Program-made: the position numbers and the translations under genes
The notes under the pieces: model-generated
Told to the model about the DNA's origin: nothing
What the model saw: only the letters and a program-made list of their open reading frames with translations
Databases searched by the model: none
Shown here: positions 28,130 to 37,044 of the stretch, piece by piece
Layout of the letters: each line of letters starts with the position of its first letter
How positions within the stretch are numbered: position 1 is the first letter of the stretch
NCBI GenBank assembly: GCA_963698565.1
Contig: CAVORH010000003.1
Span: 62,001-126,000, forward strand
Length of the DNA stretch: 64,000 nt
Direction of reading: 5' to 3'
Source of the DNA: Sva-07 sp963698565
Lineage (GTDB): Bacteria; Actinomycetota; Acidimicrobiia; Acidimicrobiales; Ilumatobacteraceae

Positions 28130-29138
28130 TCATCGCGTCGTCCGAGTGCGCCAGGGGCCCGACCCCTGGTGCGCTCGCGGCCGGCACGAGGGTGAGGCGG
28201 AAGGTCGCCGGGTCGAGTTCGACGAGTTCGAGTCGTCCTCCGTCGGACTCCGCGAGTCGTCGCGCCAGCGGTAGGCCGCGTCCGTGCGCCGCCTGGTGGT
28301 CCTTCGGGCGATCGAACAGCGTTGCCGCCCGCTCGGCGCTGATGCCGGGGCCCTCGTCCTCGATGCTGACACCGTCGTCCTGGACCAGGATCGCCACGGT
28401 GCCGCGGCCGTGCCGAAGTGTGTTGTCGAGCAGGATCGCGAGTACCTGGCCGACGAGCCCGGGCGTCGCCACCACCGGGTTGACCCGGCCGGTCGTGACG
28501 ACGACTTGTCGTCGCTTCTCCGCGAACCGGTGTTGCCAATCGGCGACCTGGTGGTCGACGAGCGTCGTGAGGTCGAACTCCTGACGCTCCTTGGTCGACC
28601 CGGTCCGGGCGACGGTGAGCAGTTCGTCGAGTGTCAGGTTGAGTTCGTGGGTCTGCGTCAGCGCGGCGGACGCCTCCGCTGCCACCTCGGGGTCCGAGTT
28701 GCGTTCGAGCAACTCGAGGCGCATGGCGATGCCGGTCAGCCCGGTGCGCAGTTGATGGGTCGCGTCGGCGGTGAAGCCGCGTTCCGATTCGAGCATCCGG
28801 TCGACCCGGTTGGCGCTCAGGCGCAACGCGCGCGAGATGTCGTCGATCTCGCTGATCCCCGATGGCGGAGGAGCGGCGGCGCTGAAGTCGCCACCTCCCA
28901 GTCGGGAGGCGCTGCGCGCCAGCCGCTCGAGCGGACGAGCGAGCTGGCGGGCCTGGATGCCGGCGAGGAGGGCCGCCGACGCGACCGCTGCCCCGGCGAC
29001 GACGGCGAGGCGTGCAACCACGTCGCCGGGAAGATTGCCACCTTCGGCGTCGCGGACGACCAGCAGCACCGGGATGAACAGCACGAGGATCACCACCAGC
29101 ACCACCGCGATGGTGGACAGCACCAGGCGCCGGCGCAC
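28116..29138 (-). CDS. Sensor histidine kinase
   Basis: A 340-residue membrane sensor kinase. Two N-terminal helices (LSTIAVVLVVILVLFIPVLL and VARLAVVAGAAVASAALLAG) enclose a very short outer loop. A HAMP domain follows, then the phosphoacceptor box FTADATHQLRTGLTG (His at about 129) and an ATPase domain with LDNTLRHG and EDEGPGI. The GTG at 29138, 5 nt after the response-regulator stop, is chosen because the earlier codons only read across that gene. It is the partner of the adjacent OmpR regulator. The C-terminus GVGPLAHSDD is encoded by a CCAGGGG/CCCCTGG palindrome (about 28151-28169) and overlaps clpB. Confidence 0.88.
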   Translation of the reverse strand: MRRRLVLSTIAVVLVVILVLFIPVLLVVRDAEGGNLPGDVVARLAVVAGAAVASAALLAGIQARQLARPLERLARSASRLGGGDFSAAAPPPSGISEIDDISRALRLSANRVDRMLESERGFTADATHQLRTGLTGIAMRLELLERNSDPEVAAEASAALTQTHELNLTLDELLTVARTGSTKERQEFDLTTLVDHQVADWQHRFAEKRRQVVVTTGRVNPVVATPGLVGQVLAILLDNTLRHGRGTVAILVQDDGVSIEDEGPGISAERAATLFDRPKDHQAAHGRGLPLARRLAESDGGRLELVELDPATFRLTLVPAASAPGVGPLAHSDDAMISQR

Positions 29139-29143
29139 GAGCG

Positions 29144-29902
29144 TCAGCCGCCGTTCGGTTCGAAGCGGAAGCCCACGCCGCGCACCGTCACGATCTTCGA
29201 CGGTGGGTCCGAATCGTCGAGGATCTTGCGACGCAACGTGGACGTGTGGGTGTCGAGTGTGCGGGTCGAGCCCCACCAGTTCTCGTCCCACACCGTGCTC
29301 ATGATGTGTTCGCGTTTCAGGGTGACGCCCGGCTGACTCATCAGGAGTTGCAGGAGATCGAACTCCTTCGTGGTGAGTTCGATCTCGGAGCGGCGTCCGT
29401 CGTCGTCGGTCACGAAGCAGCGGCGTGCCTCGATGTCGAGGTCGATGTTCGCGCCGGTGAGGTGGCTGTTCGTGTGGCCGGCGCCGGCGTGCTCGGCGAT
29501 GCGGAGCCGGGCGCGGATCCGCGCGACGAGTTCGGCGAGTCGGAACGGTTTGGCGACGTAGTCGTCGGCCCCGGCGTTCAGCCCCACGATCACGTCCATC
29601 TCCTCGGCGCGTGCGGTGAGCATGATGATCGGCAGGTCGGGGTGCTCGGCGCGCACCCTTCGGCACACGTCGAGGCCGTCGACATCGGGGAGTGTCAGGT
29701 CGAGCAGCACGAGGTCGGGACGGCGCGCGCCCACCGACTCGATCGCCGACTGGCCGCCGGCGACGTGTTCGACGTCGAAGCCCTCGGATCGCAGCACGCG
29801 GATCAACGGCTCGCTGATCCGATCGTCGTCCTCGACCAGGAGCACGGCGGTCGCGAACGGGTGAACCGTCGTGCCGCCGTGTGCGCGAAGCGTCGATTCC
29901 AT
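29144..29902 (-). CDS. OmpR/PhoB-type response regulator
   Basis: Two-component transcription regulator. The receiver domain has the acidic pair in LLVEDDDRI, the phosphoacceptor Asp in DLVLLDLTLPDVDG, the Thr in IIMLTAR and the Lys in DDYVAKPF. A winged-helix domain follows with ELTTKEFDLLQLLMSQPG and the C-terminal TVRGVGFRFEPNGG. The same frame is open to an ATG at 29998, but residues before MESTLRAHGG are not family-like, so the ATG at 29902 is preferred; the choice is uncertain. It is co-transcribed with the kinase gene after it and divergent from the MFS efflux gene. Confidence 0.85.
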   Translation of the reverse strand: MESTLRAHGGTTVHPFATAVLLVEDDDRISEPLIRVLRSEGFDVEHVAGGQSAIESVGARRPDLVLLDLTLPDVDGLDVCRRVRAEHPDLPIIMLTARAEEMDVIVGLNAGADDYVAKPFRLAELVARIRARLRIAEHAGAGHTNSHLTGANIDLDIEARRCFVTDDDGRRSEIELTTKEFDLLQLLMSQPGVTLKREHIMSTVWDENWWGSTRTLDTHTSTLRRKILDDSDPPSKIVTVRGVGFRFEPNGG

Positions 29903-29998
29903 CACCTGGTCATCGGGCCGGATCCCGGGCATCTTGAGCCCCGAGTCGCACTCGTGACCGCTCGACCGCTCCAGAGGTGGAAGAGCCGACTCGACCAT

Positions 29999-30027
29999 TT
30001 ACGATACTGGACCGTACCGTTTCGTAA
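29999..30027 (+). promoter_or_regulatory. Inverted repeat, probable TetR operator before the MFS gene
   Basis: A 29-bp interrupted palindrome with 14-bp arms around a single central C. The outer six bases TTACGA/TCGTAA are perfect and 11 of 14 positions pair. It ends 13 nt before the ATG of the MFS gene, whose operon encodes a TetR regulator, so it is the natural operator candidate. It could also influence the divergent response-regulator operon. Confidence 0.55.
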
Positions 30028-30040
30028 TGAGGAGTGCCGG

Positions 30041-31663
30041 ATGACGAATCAACAGACCGCCCGGGCGATCGCCCACGACGACGAGATCGACCCCGCGGTC
30101 CACGAGCGCCGATGGTTGATCCTCGGGGTGCTCTGCATGAGCCTGCTGATCATCGTGATGGACAACACGATCCTCAACGTCGCGATCCCCTCGCTGATCA
30201 TCGACCTCGGCGCCACCAACAGCCAGATCCAGTGGATCGTCGACGCCTACGTGCTGGTGTTCGCCGGGCTCCTCCTCACCACCGGCAGCCTCTCGGACCG
30301 CTACGGACGCAAGGGGGCGCTCCAACTCGGCATCGTGTTGTTCGGCATCGGGTCGGCCGCTGCGGGAATGTCGACCAGCGCCGACGGGCTGATCGCCACA
30401 CGAGCGTTCATGGGAATCGGCGGCGCACTGATCATGCCCGCCACGCTCTCGATTCTCACGAACGTCTTCCGTGACCCGCGCGAGCGGGCGCGAGCGATCG
30501 CGGTCTGGGCCGGGTTCTCCGGTCTGGCCGTGGCGATCGGACCGATCACGGGTGGCTTCCTGCTCGAGCACTTCTCGTGGCAGTCGGTGTTCTGGGTCAA
30601 CATCCCGATCGGCGTGACGGCTCTCGTGCTCGGCGCCTTCCTCATCCCCACCTCGCGCGATCCGGAGCAGGGACGGATCGATCCGCTCGGCGCACTGCTG
30701 TCGTTCTTCGGCCTGACGTCGTTGCTGTTCGGGATCATCGAAGGGCCGGTGAAGGGCTGGAGCGACCCGATGGTCGTCGGCGCCTTCGTCGTTGCACTGG
30801 TGCTGTTGACGAGCTTCATCGTCTGGGAGCGCACGACGTCGCATCCCATGCTCGACCTGTCGGTGTTCCGCAACGCACGGTTCAGCGCCGGAAGCGGCAC
30901 GATCACCCTGGTCTTCTTCGCGATGTTCGGCTCGCTGCTGCTGATGACCCAGTACTGGCAGCTCGTGCACGGCTACTCCCCGCTCGAGGCCGGCGTCCGG
31001 CTGCTCCCCTATGCCGCCACGATGATGATCGTCGCGCCGATGTCGGCGCGGTTCGTCGAACGGCAGGGCACCAAGCGGGTCGTCACGCTGGGGCTCGTTC
31101 TGGTGGCCACCGGCCTGACGCTGCTCTCGACGATCGCATCCGACTCCCCGTATCCACTCGTGATCGGCTACTTCGTCGTGATGGCGGTCGGCATGGGGAT
31201 GACCATGGCGCCGGCGACCGAGTCGGTGATGGGATCGCTCCCGCGCGCCAAGGCCGGCGTCGGATCGGCGATCAACGACACGACCCGCCAGGTCGGCGGC
31301 GCCCTCGGCGTTGCCGTGATCGGCAGTGTGGTCACCAGCGTGTACTCGCAGCGGATCCTCGACCTCTCCGGCGTGTTCGGCCTGGCCGGCCCGCAGGAGG
31401 CGATCGCGGAGTCATCGCTCGGTGGAGCCCAGCAGGTGGGGGCGTCGCTCGGTGGCCAAGCCGATGCGTTCGTGCGGGCCGCCAACGACGTGTTCGTCGA
31501 TGCGATGTCGGTCGGGCTGCGCGTCGGCGCCGTCGTCATCGTCTTCGCCGCGGTGATGGCGTGGCGGTTCCTGCCCTCCCACGCAACCTCGCCCGACCTG
31601 TCGACGGCCCCCGATCCCGTCGCTGGATCCGACCCGCTCGCAGCCCCGGTCGTCGGGAACTGA
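30041..31663 (+). CDS. MFS drug-efflux transporter (DHA2/EmrB-QacA, 14-TM)
   Basis: Proton-coupled efflux pump of 540 residues with about 14 transmembrane helices. DHA2-family marks include the helix-1 motif MDNTILNVAIPSL, the loop 2-3 motif GSLSDRYGRKGAL (motif A) and the helix-5 motif GFSGLAVAIGPITGGFLLEH (motif C, antiporter), followed by WRSVFW-like WQSVFWVNIPIG. GGAG (30031-30034) is the ribosome site for the ATG at 30041; readings that start earlier lie over the divergent regulator. A TetR repressor gene follows after 2 nt, so the pair is probably a self-regulated export operon. The substrate is unknown. Confidence 0.92.
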   Translation: MTNQQTARAIAHDDEIDPAVHERRWLILGVLCMSLLIIVMDNTILNVAIPSLIIDLGATNSQIQWIVDAYVLVFAGLLLTTGSLSDRYGRKGALQLGIVLFGIGSAAAGMSTSADGLIATRAFMGIGGALIMPATLSILTNVFRDPRERARAIAVWAGFSGLAVAIGPITGGFLLEHFSWQSVFWVNIPIGVTALVLGAFLIPTSRDPEQGRIDPLGALLSFFGLTSLLFGIIEGPVKGWSDPMVVGAFVVALVLLTSFIVWERTTSHPMLDLSVFRNARFSAGSGTITLVFFAMFGSLLLMTQYWQLVHGYSPLEAGVRLLPYAATMMIVAPMSARFVERQGTKRVVTLGLVLVATGLTLLSTIASDSPYPLVIGYFVVMAVGMGMTMAPATESVMGSLPRAKAGVGSAINDTTRQVGGALGVAVIGSVVTSVYSQRILDLSGVFGLAGPQEAIAESSLGGAQQVGASLGGQADAFVRAANDVFVDAMSVGLRVGAVVIVFAAVMAWRFLPSHATSPDLSTAPDPVAGSDPLAAPVVGN

Positions 31664-31665
31664 TC

Positions 31666-32244
31666 GTGGCGACTGCGACGGCGAGGCGTCCGGGTCGACC
31701 CCGCTCGGCCGGCGTCGACGAAGCGCTGCTCGAAGCGACGCTCCAGCTCGCCGGTGAGGTCGGCATCAACGGGATGTCGATGGACGACCTCGCGCAGCGA
31801 GCGGGTGTCTCGAAGACCACGATCTACCGGCGGTGGCGATCGAAGGAGGCGCTCGTGCTCGACGCGCTGGCGCACGGGATCCGCCCGTTCGACCTCGTCG
31901 ACACCGGATCGCTTCGCGACGACCTCGAGGTCTACCTCCGAGAACTCGGCCGGCGGATGGAGACCGGCCGGACGAGCGACGTGCTGCCGGACCTGATCTC
32001 CGCCGCTGCACGGGATGCGGCGCTGCGTGAGTCGCTCGACGAGTGGGTTCGCCATCGGCGACAACCGTTGAACACGATCCTGGGTCGCGGCGTGGAGCGC
32101 GGCGAGCTGTCCGACGACGCCGATCTCGACACCGTCATCGACGCGCTGATCGGTGCGTTCATGTATCGCCGGCTGCTGACGCACGAGCCGCTCGACGAGG
32201 CGTTCGTCGCGAGGTTGCTGCAGACCGTGCTGCCCTCGGTCTGA
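31666..32244 (+). CDS. TetR-family transcriptional regulator
   Basis: A 192-residue repressor. The N-terminal helix-turn-helix is intact: GINGMSMDDLAQRAGVSKTT then IYRRWRSKEALVLDAL. The C-terminal ligand domain is of the TetR_C type seen in regulators of drug efflux (RTSDVLPDLISAAARD). The GTG at 31666 lies 2 nt after the MFS stop, so it is translated from the same mRNA and probably represses that operon through the inverted repeat at 29999-30027. The inducer cannot be predicted. Confidence 0.88.
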   Translation: MATATARRPGRPRSAGVDEALLEATLQLAGEVGINGMSMDDLAQRAGVSKTTIYRRWRSKEALVLDALAHGIRPFDLVDTGSLRDDLEVYLRELGRRMETGRTSDVLPDLISAAARDAALRESLDEWVRHRRQPLNTILGRGVERGELSDDADLDTVIDALIGAFMYRRLLTHEPLDEAFVARLLQTVLPSV

Positions 32245-32276
32245 GCCGCCGCAGGCCCTGCCGTAGGGTCGTGCGG

Positions 32277-32666
32277 ATGAGCGACGAGTTCCCCACCTCG
32301 ATCGGCCGTCTCGGCCTGACGGCGTTCGACTGTTCGGACGCGCTCGGTCTGGCCGAGTTCTATTCGTCGATCGTCGGCGGCGACCTCGTGCCGGGCGACG
32401 ACGAGGGCTGGGTCGAACTCCACACGCCCCAGGGACGGCTGGCCTTCCAGGAGATCGACGACCACCGACCGCCCACCTGGCCCGGTGGTGACCGTCCGCA
32501 GCAGGGTCACATCGACATCGACGTCCTCGACCTCGACGGCGCCGAAGCGGCGGTACTCCGACTCGGCGCGACCACGGCCGACACGCAGCCGAGTCCCGAT
32601 GAGTTCCGAGTGATGATCGACCCCGCCGGCCACCCGTTCTGCCTCGTGCTCGCCGTCGACTCCTGA
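32277..32666 (+). CDS. VOC (glyoxalase/bleomycin-resistance fold) family protein
   Basis: A 129-residue two-repeat VOC-fold protein. ALGLAEFYSSIVGGDLVPGD is the first beta-alpha-beta motif; HIDIDVLDLDGAEAAVLRLG and the final MIDPAGHPFCLVL are typical of the second. The VOC superfamily includes metal enzymes and binding proteins, and the particular role is not clear. A TAGGGT -10 box ends 7 nt before the ATG, giving a leaderless start independent of the tetR gene before it. Confidence 0.85.
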   Translation: MSDEFPTSIGRLGLTAFDCSDALGLAEFYSSIVGGDLVPGDDEGWVELHTPQGRLAFQEIDDHRPPTWPGGDRPQQGHIDIDVLDLDGAEAAVLRLGATTADTQPSPDEFRVMIDPAGHPFCLVLAVDS

Positions 32667-32729
32667 CCCCCGACCCGGAAAATGCCTGGATGTGCGCGGC
32701 TGGCGCGACAATCCGGGCAAGATTCGGAC

Positions 32730-34031
32730 GTGGAGCTTTCTCGCATCAGGACTCGCTTGTCCCCCCGCCGTACCGTCGTCTCGCCCGGACGCATCGACCC
32801 GAAGGACAGCAGCACCGTGCCCGCCGTGATCGACACGGTCGGTCGCACCCAACAGGTCCCGGTCGTGAGCGCGGGCCGGGACCCGGATCAGGACGTGCCG
32901 GCAGCTGAGTCGCCGGACGATCTCGTGTCCGACAACGTGTCGGACGCCGCAGCGCCGGACGATGTCGCCTCGGACAGCGCGACGACGGTCGACGATGCGG
33001 CGGCGGACGACGCGGTCGCTCCGACGACGACCGCAGTGCCCTCGCCCGCCCCCGACATCGTGCGCGGGGTCGACCTCGAGAACGTCGCCGAGGTCGAGTC
33101 GCCAGACCATGAGGAAACGAGCACCGGTGGATCGGCGATGGCGACCACCACGCTGGTCGGCACCGAACTGATCAACGGCTTGCGTGGAGCTGGTCGACAC
33201 CTGGTGCGGCCGTCGGCGTCCGAGGGCCATCTCCGTACCGAGCTGACGATCACCGCCCGTCGGATCGACGCGGTCGTTCGGGACAACGGCGCCCACGACC
33301 AGGGGTGGGCGATCGCCGCCATGGAATTGATCCACGATGCCGGCTTCGCACTGGAGCAGCGCCGGATCTCCGACGGGTGGCAGTTGCTGCGCGCCGCGCA
33401 GACCGAGATGCTGGAGGGTCTCGACCGGCGCAGCCTGCTGGTCGAACGAGCCAACATCAGCGGTTCCGAGTTCACCGATGACGACTCGACCGACATCGAG
33501 GAACTCCGCAGTGAGGTCTGGGCGATGCGACAGACGAAGAATCGATATCTCGCAGAGCTCGACCGACGATTGGTCGAGGGGGGCCGAGGGCTGCTGTATC
33601 GGGCCTTCACGCTGTTCGGCGCCCTGGTGTTGGGAGCGATCGGCGTGCTGGTGACCACGCCGTCGTCCAATCCCGACGACGCATTGGGCGGGATCGGCAA
33701 CTACCTGACCATCGTGGGTCTCGCGATCACCGGGGCCGCCGTCTCCTACGTCCTGTTCACGCGGAACTCCTCGAGGTCGGCGTCGATCTCGGAGGTGGTC
33801 AACCCGCTGCAACTCGTGCTGCTGAGACTTGCGTTCGGCGGAGTCGTCGGCTTGCTGCTCGTGGTGCTCCTGCAGGCCGGGGTGCAGGACCTGGTGAACG
33901 TCAACGCTCAGTCGGCCTACTTCTGGGCGGTGCTCGGTGGCTTCTCCGAGCGTTGGGTCGATCGGCTGATCGACCAGGTGGAACGCTCGTCCCAGGAGGC
34001 GGCCGAGGCTGCGTGCGCGGAAGGGGTCTGA
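32730..34031 (+). CDS. Membrane protein of unknown function with a long acidic N-terminus
   Basis: A 433-residue protein with no recognised family. The first about 150 residues are low-complexity, rich in Asp/Ala/Ser/Thr (DDAAADDAVAPTTTAVPSPA) and probably disordered. The middle region is helical (EQRRISDGWQLLRAAQTEML). Three hydrophobic helices follow at about 290-310, 335-355 and 375-400 (VLLRLAFGGVVGLLLVVLLQ), then a short C-terminal tail ending FSERWVDRLIDQVE. The start at the GTG 32730 is a choice; an ATG at 32682 is also in frame. It ends 19 nt before the convergent HisD-like gene. No function is assigned. Confidence 0.7.
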   Translation: MELSRIRTRLSPRRTVVSPGRIDPKDSSTVPAVIDTVGRTQQVPVVSAGRDPDQDVPAAESPDDLVSDNVSDAAAPDDVASDSATTVDDAAADDAVAPTTTAVPSPAPDIVRGVDLENVAEVESPDHEETSTGGSAMATTTLVGTELINGLRGAGRHLVRPSASEGHLRTELTITARRIDAVVRDNGAHDQGWAIAAMELIHDAGFALEQRRISDGWQLLRAAQTEMLEGLDRRSLLVERANISGSEFTDDDSTDIEELRSEVWAMRQTKNRYLAELDRRLVEGGRGLLYRAFTLFGALVLGAIGVLVTTPSSNPDDALGGIGNYLTIVGLAITGAAVSYVLFTRNSSRSASISEVVNPLQLVLLRLAFGGVVGLLLVVLLQAGVQDLVNVNAQSAYFWAVLGGFSERWVDRLIDQVERSSQEAAEAACAEGV

Positions 34032-34050
34032 CTCGACCGCGACGGTCCGG

Positions 34051-35373
34051 TCAGCGCTCGCGCAGGCGCAGCGCGTCGCCGTGGGCGGGAAACCCCTCGT
34101 GGTCGGCGAGGGCGAGCACCGACGGAGTCATGCGGGCGAGTGCGGTGGCGTCGGCGCGTGCGATCGCCGTGCGCTTGAGGAACGTGTCGGCGGTGATGCC
34201 GGACGACACGTGAGCGAACCCCGACGTCGGCAGTGAGGCCGGGCAGCCGATCACGAAGTTCGCTGCGCTGAAGGGCGTGTGCTGGCCCACCAGGATCTCG
34301 CCGGCGTTGACCAGCCCGTCGACGATCTCGTCGACTGCCGCATCGGCGACGGCGACCTGGAGGTGCTCGGGCGCGAACTCGTTGGCGATGCCGACCGCGA
34401 TGTCGAGCGAGTCGACGAGCACACAGCCACCGTTGGGTCCGAGTGACGAGCGAGCAGCGGTCGCTCTCACCTCGGCGAGCCCGGCGAGTTGTCGTTCGAG
34501 CGCTGCGTCGACGGCATCGGCGAGCCGCACCGAGTCGGTGAGCAGCACCACGGTGCTGTCGGTGCCGTGTTCGGCCTCGATCAGGAGATCGGCGGCCAGC
34601 AGAGCGGGGTCGGCGCTGTCGTCGGCGATCACGAGGCTCTCGGTGGGGCCGAGCAGCATCATCGTGGCGACGCCGTGGCGTTGCATCTCGACCTGGGCGA
34701 GGGTGACCGCCGGCGAACCCGGCCCGACGATCTTGCGGACCTTCGGGATCGTGTCGGTGCCGAAGCCGAGCGCAGCGATGCCGGCCGGACCGTTCACCCG
34801 GAACACGTCGGCGATGCCGAGCTTGCGGCACACCACGAGCACGGCCGGATCGACCTCGCCGGAACCACCGGGGACCGGCGGCACGACGAGGGCGATCGAC
34901 GGCACGCCGGCGACGACGGCCGGCACGGCGAGCTGGTAGGCGACGCTCGGATAGCTGGCCTTGCCCGATGGGGTGAACAGCCCGGCGGAGGTGATCGGCG
35001 TGATCTTCTCGCCGACGGCGAGACCCGGCTCGCTCTCGAACGACCAGTCGCGAGCCTGTTCCATCTGCGCCTCGTTGAAGGCCCGCAGGTGCGTGATCGC
35101 GTCGTCGAGTGCGGCATCGACCTCGGGGGTGACGGTCGCACGTTCGAACTCCTCAGCGCTGACCCGCAGTCCATCGGGCCCGACCTCGATCCCGTCGAAC
35201 CGACCGAGCGCATCGCACACCGCGGCGTCGCCACGGTCGCGAACGTCCTCGATCAGGTCCCCGATCGATCGTCGCAGGCCGGCGTCGAAGATGTCGTCGA
35301 TGCCCCGACGCATCAGCGCGTCGCGGGCGCTGACGTTCATGTCGTTCCAGACCTGTCTGCGCATCACGCTCAC
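34051..35373 (-). CDS. Divergent histidinol-dehydrogenase family protein (HisD paralogue)
   Basis: A 440-residue protein of the HisD fold, a Zn- and NAD-dependent alcohol dehydrogenase family. The fold is clear (GLFTPSGKASYPSVAYQL, IVGPGSPAVTLAQVEMQRHG, NEFAPEHLQVAVADAA), including the Glu-His pair EH used for catalysis. But true HisD signatures have changed: GGAQAIAAL is NGPAGIAAL, GPGN is GPGS, the Zn-site QAEH is EAEH, GDY is ANF and NHVLPT is PASLPT. The gene stands alone, without other his genes. A different alcohol substrate is likely, as in the sulfopropanediol dehydrogenase branch. The GTG start at 35373 is supported by a TAGCGT -10 box 7 nt upstream. Confidence 0.75.
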   Translation of the reverse strand: MSVMRRQVWNDMNVSARDALMRRGIDDIFDAGLRRSIGDLIEDVRDRGDAAVCDALGRFDGIEVGPDGLRVSAEEFERATVTPEVDAALDDAITHLRAFNEAQMEQARDWSFESEPGLAVGEKITPITSAGLFTPSGKASYPSVAYQLAVPAVVAGVPSIALVVPPVPGGSGEVDPAVLVVCRKLGIADVFRVNGPAGIAALGFGTDTIPKVRKIVGPGSPAVTLAQVEMQRHGVATMMLLGPTESLVIADDSADPALLAADLLIEAEHGTDSTVVLLTDSVRLADAVDAALERQLAGLAEVRATAARSSLGPNGGCVLVDSLDIAVGIANEFAPEHLQVAVADAAVDEIVDGLVNAGEILVGQHTPFSAANFVIGCPASLPTSGFAHVSSGITADTFLKRTAIARADATALARMTPSVLALADHEGFPAHGDALRLRER

Positions 35374-35502
35374 CGCGTCGACGCTACCGGGGACCATCGG
35401 GCCGAGGGTTCGGCGGGAGCGCCGGTACGGCGTGCCCATCGGTCCGCCGCGGCAGGACCTCTGACTCTGTCGGGGCATGGCCGGGTCTGCGCGCGATGAG
35501 TT

Positions 35503-37044
35503 GTGTCGGTGAAGATCAGCACCCACCTCGCGCTCGCTGCGGCGATCGCTCTGGGGTTCGCGTGCGTGTCGTGTGCCCGCTCGGACACCGCGTCCGGTGA
35601 CCCCGACCAGATCGAGACGCCGTGGGCGCAGGGCGCCGTCGAGTTGTTCGATTCGATCGCCCAGGATCTGACGAACGTCGACAGGTACGCGGCGGCCAGG
35701 TACTTCTCGAATCGAAGCGTCTTCGATCTCCGCGCCTGGGGTGGAGAGGTGTCCGCCGGTCGGCCGCAGATCGCCGAAGCATTGGGGGGAATCCTCCACA
35801 TCACTCAGCGAGTCGGCCTGGACGATGCCGGAGGCAACGTCGGCATCGACATCGATGTCGATGTCGACCAGCTGTTCCTCAGCACTCGTGAGGCCGTCGT
35901 CCGCTTCGATGCGCAGTTCCGCTTCGGCGCAGAGTCCCTCGTCGGCAGTCTGCCCTGGGTGCAGCTCTACGCAGTCGGGGAGGGGGCGGTCAGCAGCTCC
36001 CGTCTCTACACCGAGGGTCTCGGGCACGTCCTCCCCTCGGAGCGATGGACGTACGAGCCGGAGCATCTGTTCTACGACCGGTACGTCGATGTCTGGTCAT
36101 CGGGGGACCCGGACCGATTGGCCGAGGTGTACGCGAGCAGTGTCGTGGTCCGCGACGCGTTCGGAGACGAAACTCGAACCGGCCTCGACGAAGTCGCCAG
36201 GGAGATGGCGTCCGCCCCCGAGGTCGAGCATGGTCCCTGGCCCGAGCTGTTCGGTTACGACGTCGGTGGTCGTCACGAGCGGATCGCGGTGTTCCAGCTC
36301 GGAGGTTCCTGCCCGGAGCTCCAGGCGCGTCGCTGGGTGCTCGACGAAGGGGTCATCGTCGATGAGACCCGGTTCGTCCACGTTCCTTCGGTTCGCCGTT
36401 GCGAGGGGTCCGCGGGTGACGGCTGGTGGACCGATCTCGAGGTCGCCGGCTCGGACGAGTTCGCCGTCCAGCAGCTGCAGATCGGTGGGCTGTCGATCGA
36501 CGTCGTCAATGCCGACGAGCCACAGGTCGACCTGATCCGCTGGCTTTTCGAGCGATACGCCGAAGGCTCTCTGGTGCAGCCCGAGGTCGTTGCGTTCTGG
36601 TTCCCGCCGTCGGTCGATTGCGGACTTTCGGAAGCCCTCGCCGAATCTGAGGATGACCGATTCGAGGGCGGACACACGGTCACGTTGTGCTTCACGTCCG
36701 AACAGTTGTCGTCGGGCTGGCCCGACCGGAGGTGGTCGTCCCATGTCGCCCATCAGGGTCTCCACGAACTCGCGCACGTGTGGATGTACGACCACCTCGA
36801 TGATCAGCACCGTCTGGCGTTCCTGGAGCGGGTGGGGCTCGACACGTGGCGTGCTGCGAACGTGTTCTGGCCCGAACGCGGCGTCGAGGTCGCGGCCGAG
36901 ACGATCGCCTGGGGTCTGGCCGAAGAGGGTGAGGCGGAGTACCTGATCAAGCCACCCCCCGAGTGTGACGAGCTCACCGAACGGTACGTGATGCTCACCG
37001 GACAGGACCCCCTCACGACGTGCGATTCGCCAGGAGGCAACTGA
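35503..37044 (+). CDS. Exported protein with NTF2-like regions and an HExxH metallopeptidase-like motif
   Basis: A 513-residue protein with an N-terminal export signal (hydrophobic LALAAAIALGFACVSC, then Cys-rich; possibly a lipoprotein although the lipobox is weak). Two SnoaL/NTF2-like stretches follow: VELFDSIAQDLTNVDRYAAA and EHLFYDRYVDVWSSGDPDRL. The C-terminal part holds HELAHVWMYDHL (residues 421-432), a zinc-peptidase HExxH signature, and ETIAWGLAEEGEAEY about 50 residues later, which could supply the third ligand as in gluzincins. No family was recognised. It is translationally coupled (TGATG) to the small exported protein after it. A secreted zinc hydrolase is an inference from one motif. 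Confidence 0.65.
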   Translation: MSVKISTHLALAAAIALGFACVSCARSDTASGDPDQIETPWAQGAVELFDSIAQDLTNVDRYAAARYFSNRSVFDLRAWGGEVSAGRPQIAEALGGILHITQRVGLDDAGGNVGIDIDVDVDQLFLSTREAVVRFDAQFRFGAESLVGSLPWVQLYAVGEGAVSSSRLYTEGLGHVLPSERWTYEPEHLFYDRYVDVWSSGDPDRLAEVYASSVVVRDAFGDETRTGLDEVAREMASAPEVEHGPWPELFGYDVGGRHERIAVFQLGGSCPELQARRWVLDEGVIVDETRFVHVPSVRRCEGSAGDGWWTDLEVAGSDEFAVQQLQIGGLSIDVVNADEPQVDLIRWLFERYAEGSLVQPEVVAFWFPPSVDCGLSEALAESEDDRFEGGHTVTLCFTSEQLSSGWPDRRWSSHVAHQGLHELAHVWMYDHLDDQHRLAFLERVGLDTWRAANVFWPERGVEVAAETIAWGLAEEGEAEYLIKPPPECDELTERYVMLTGQDPLTTCDSPGGN

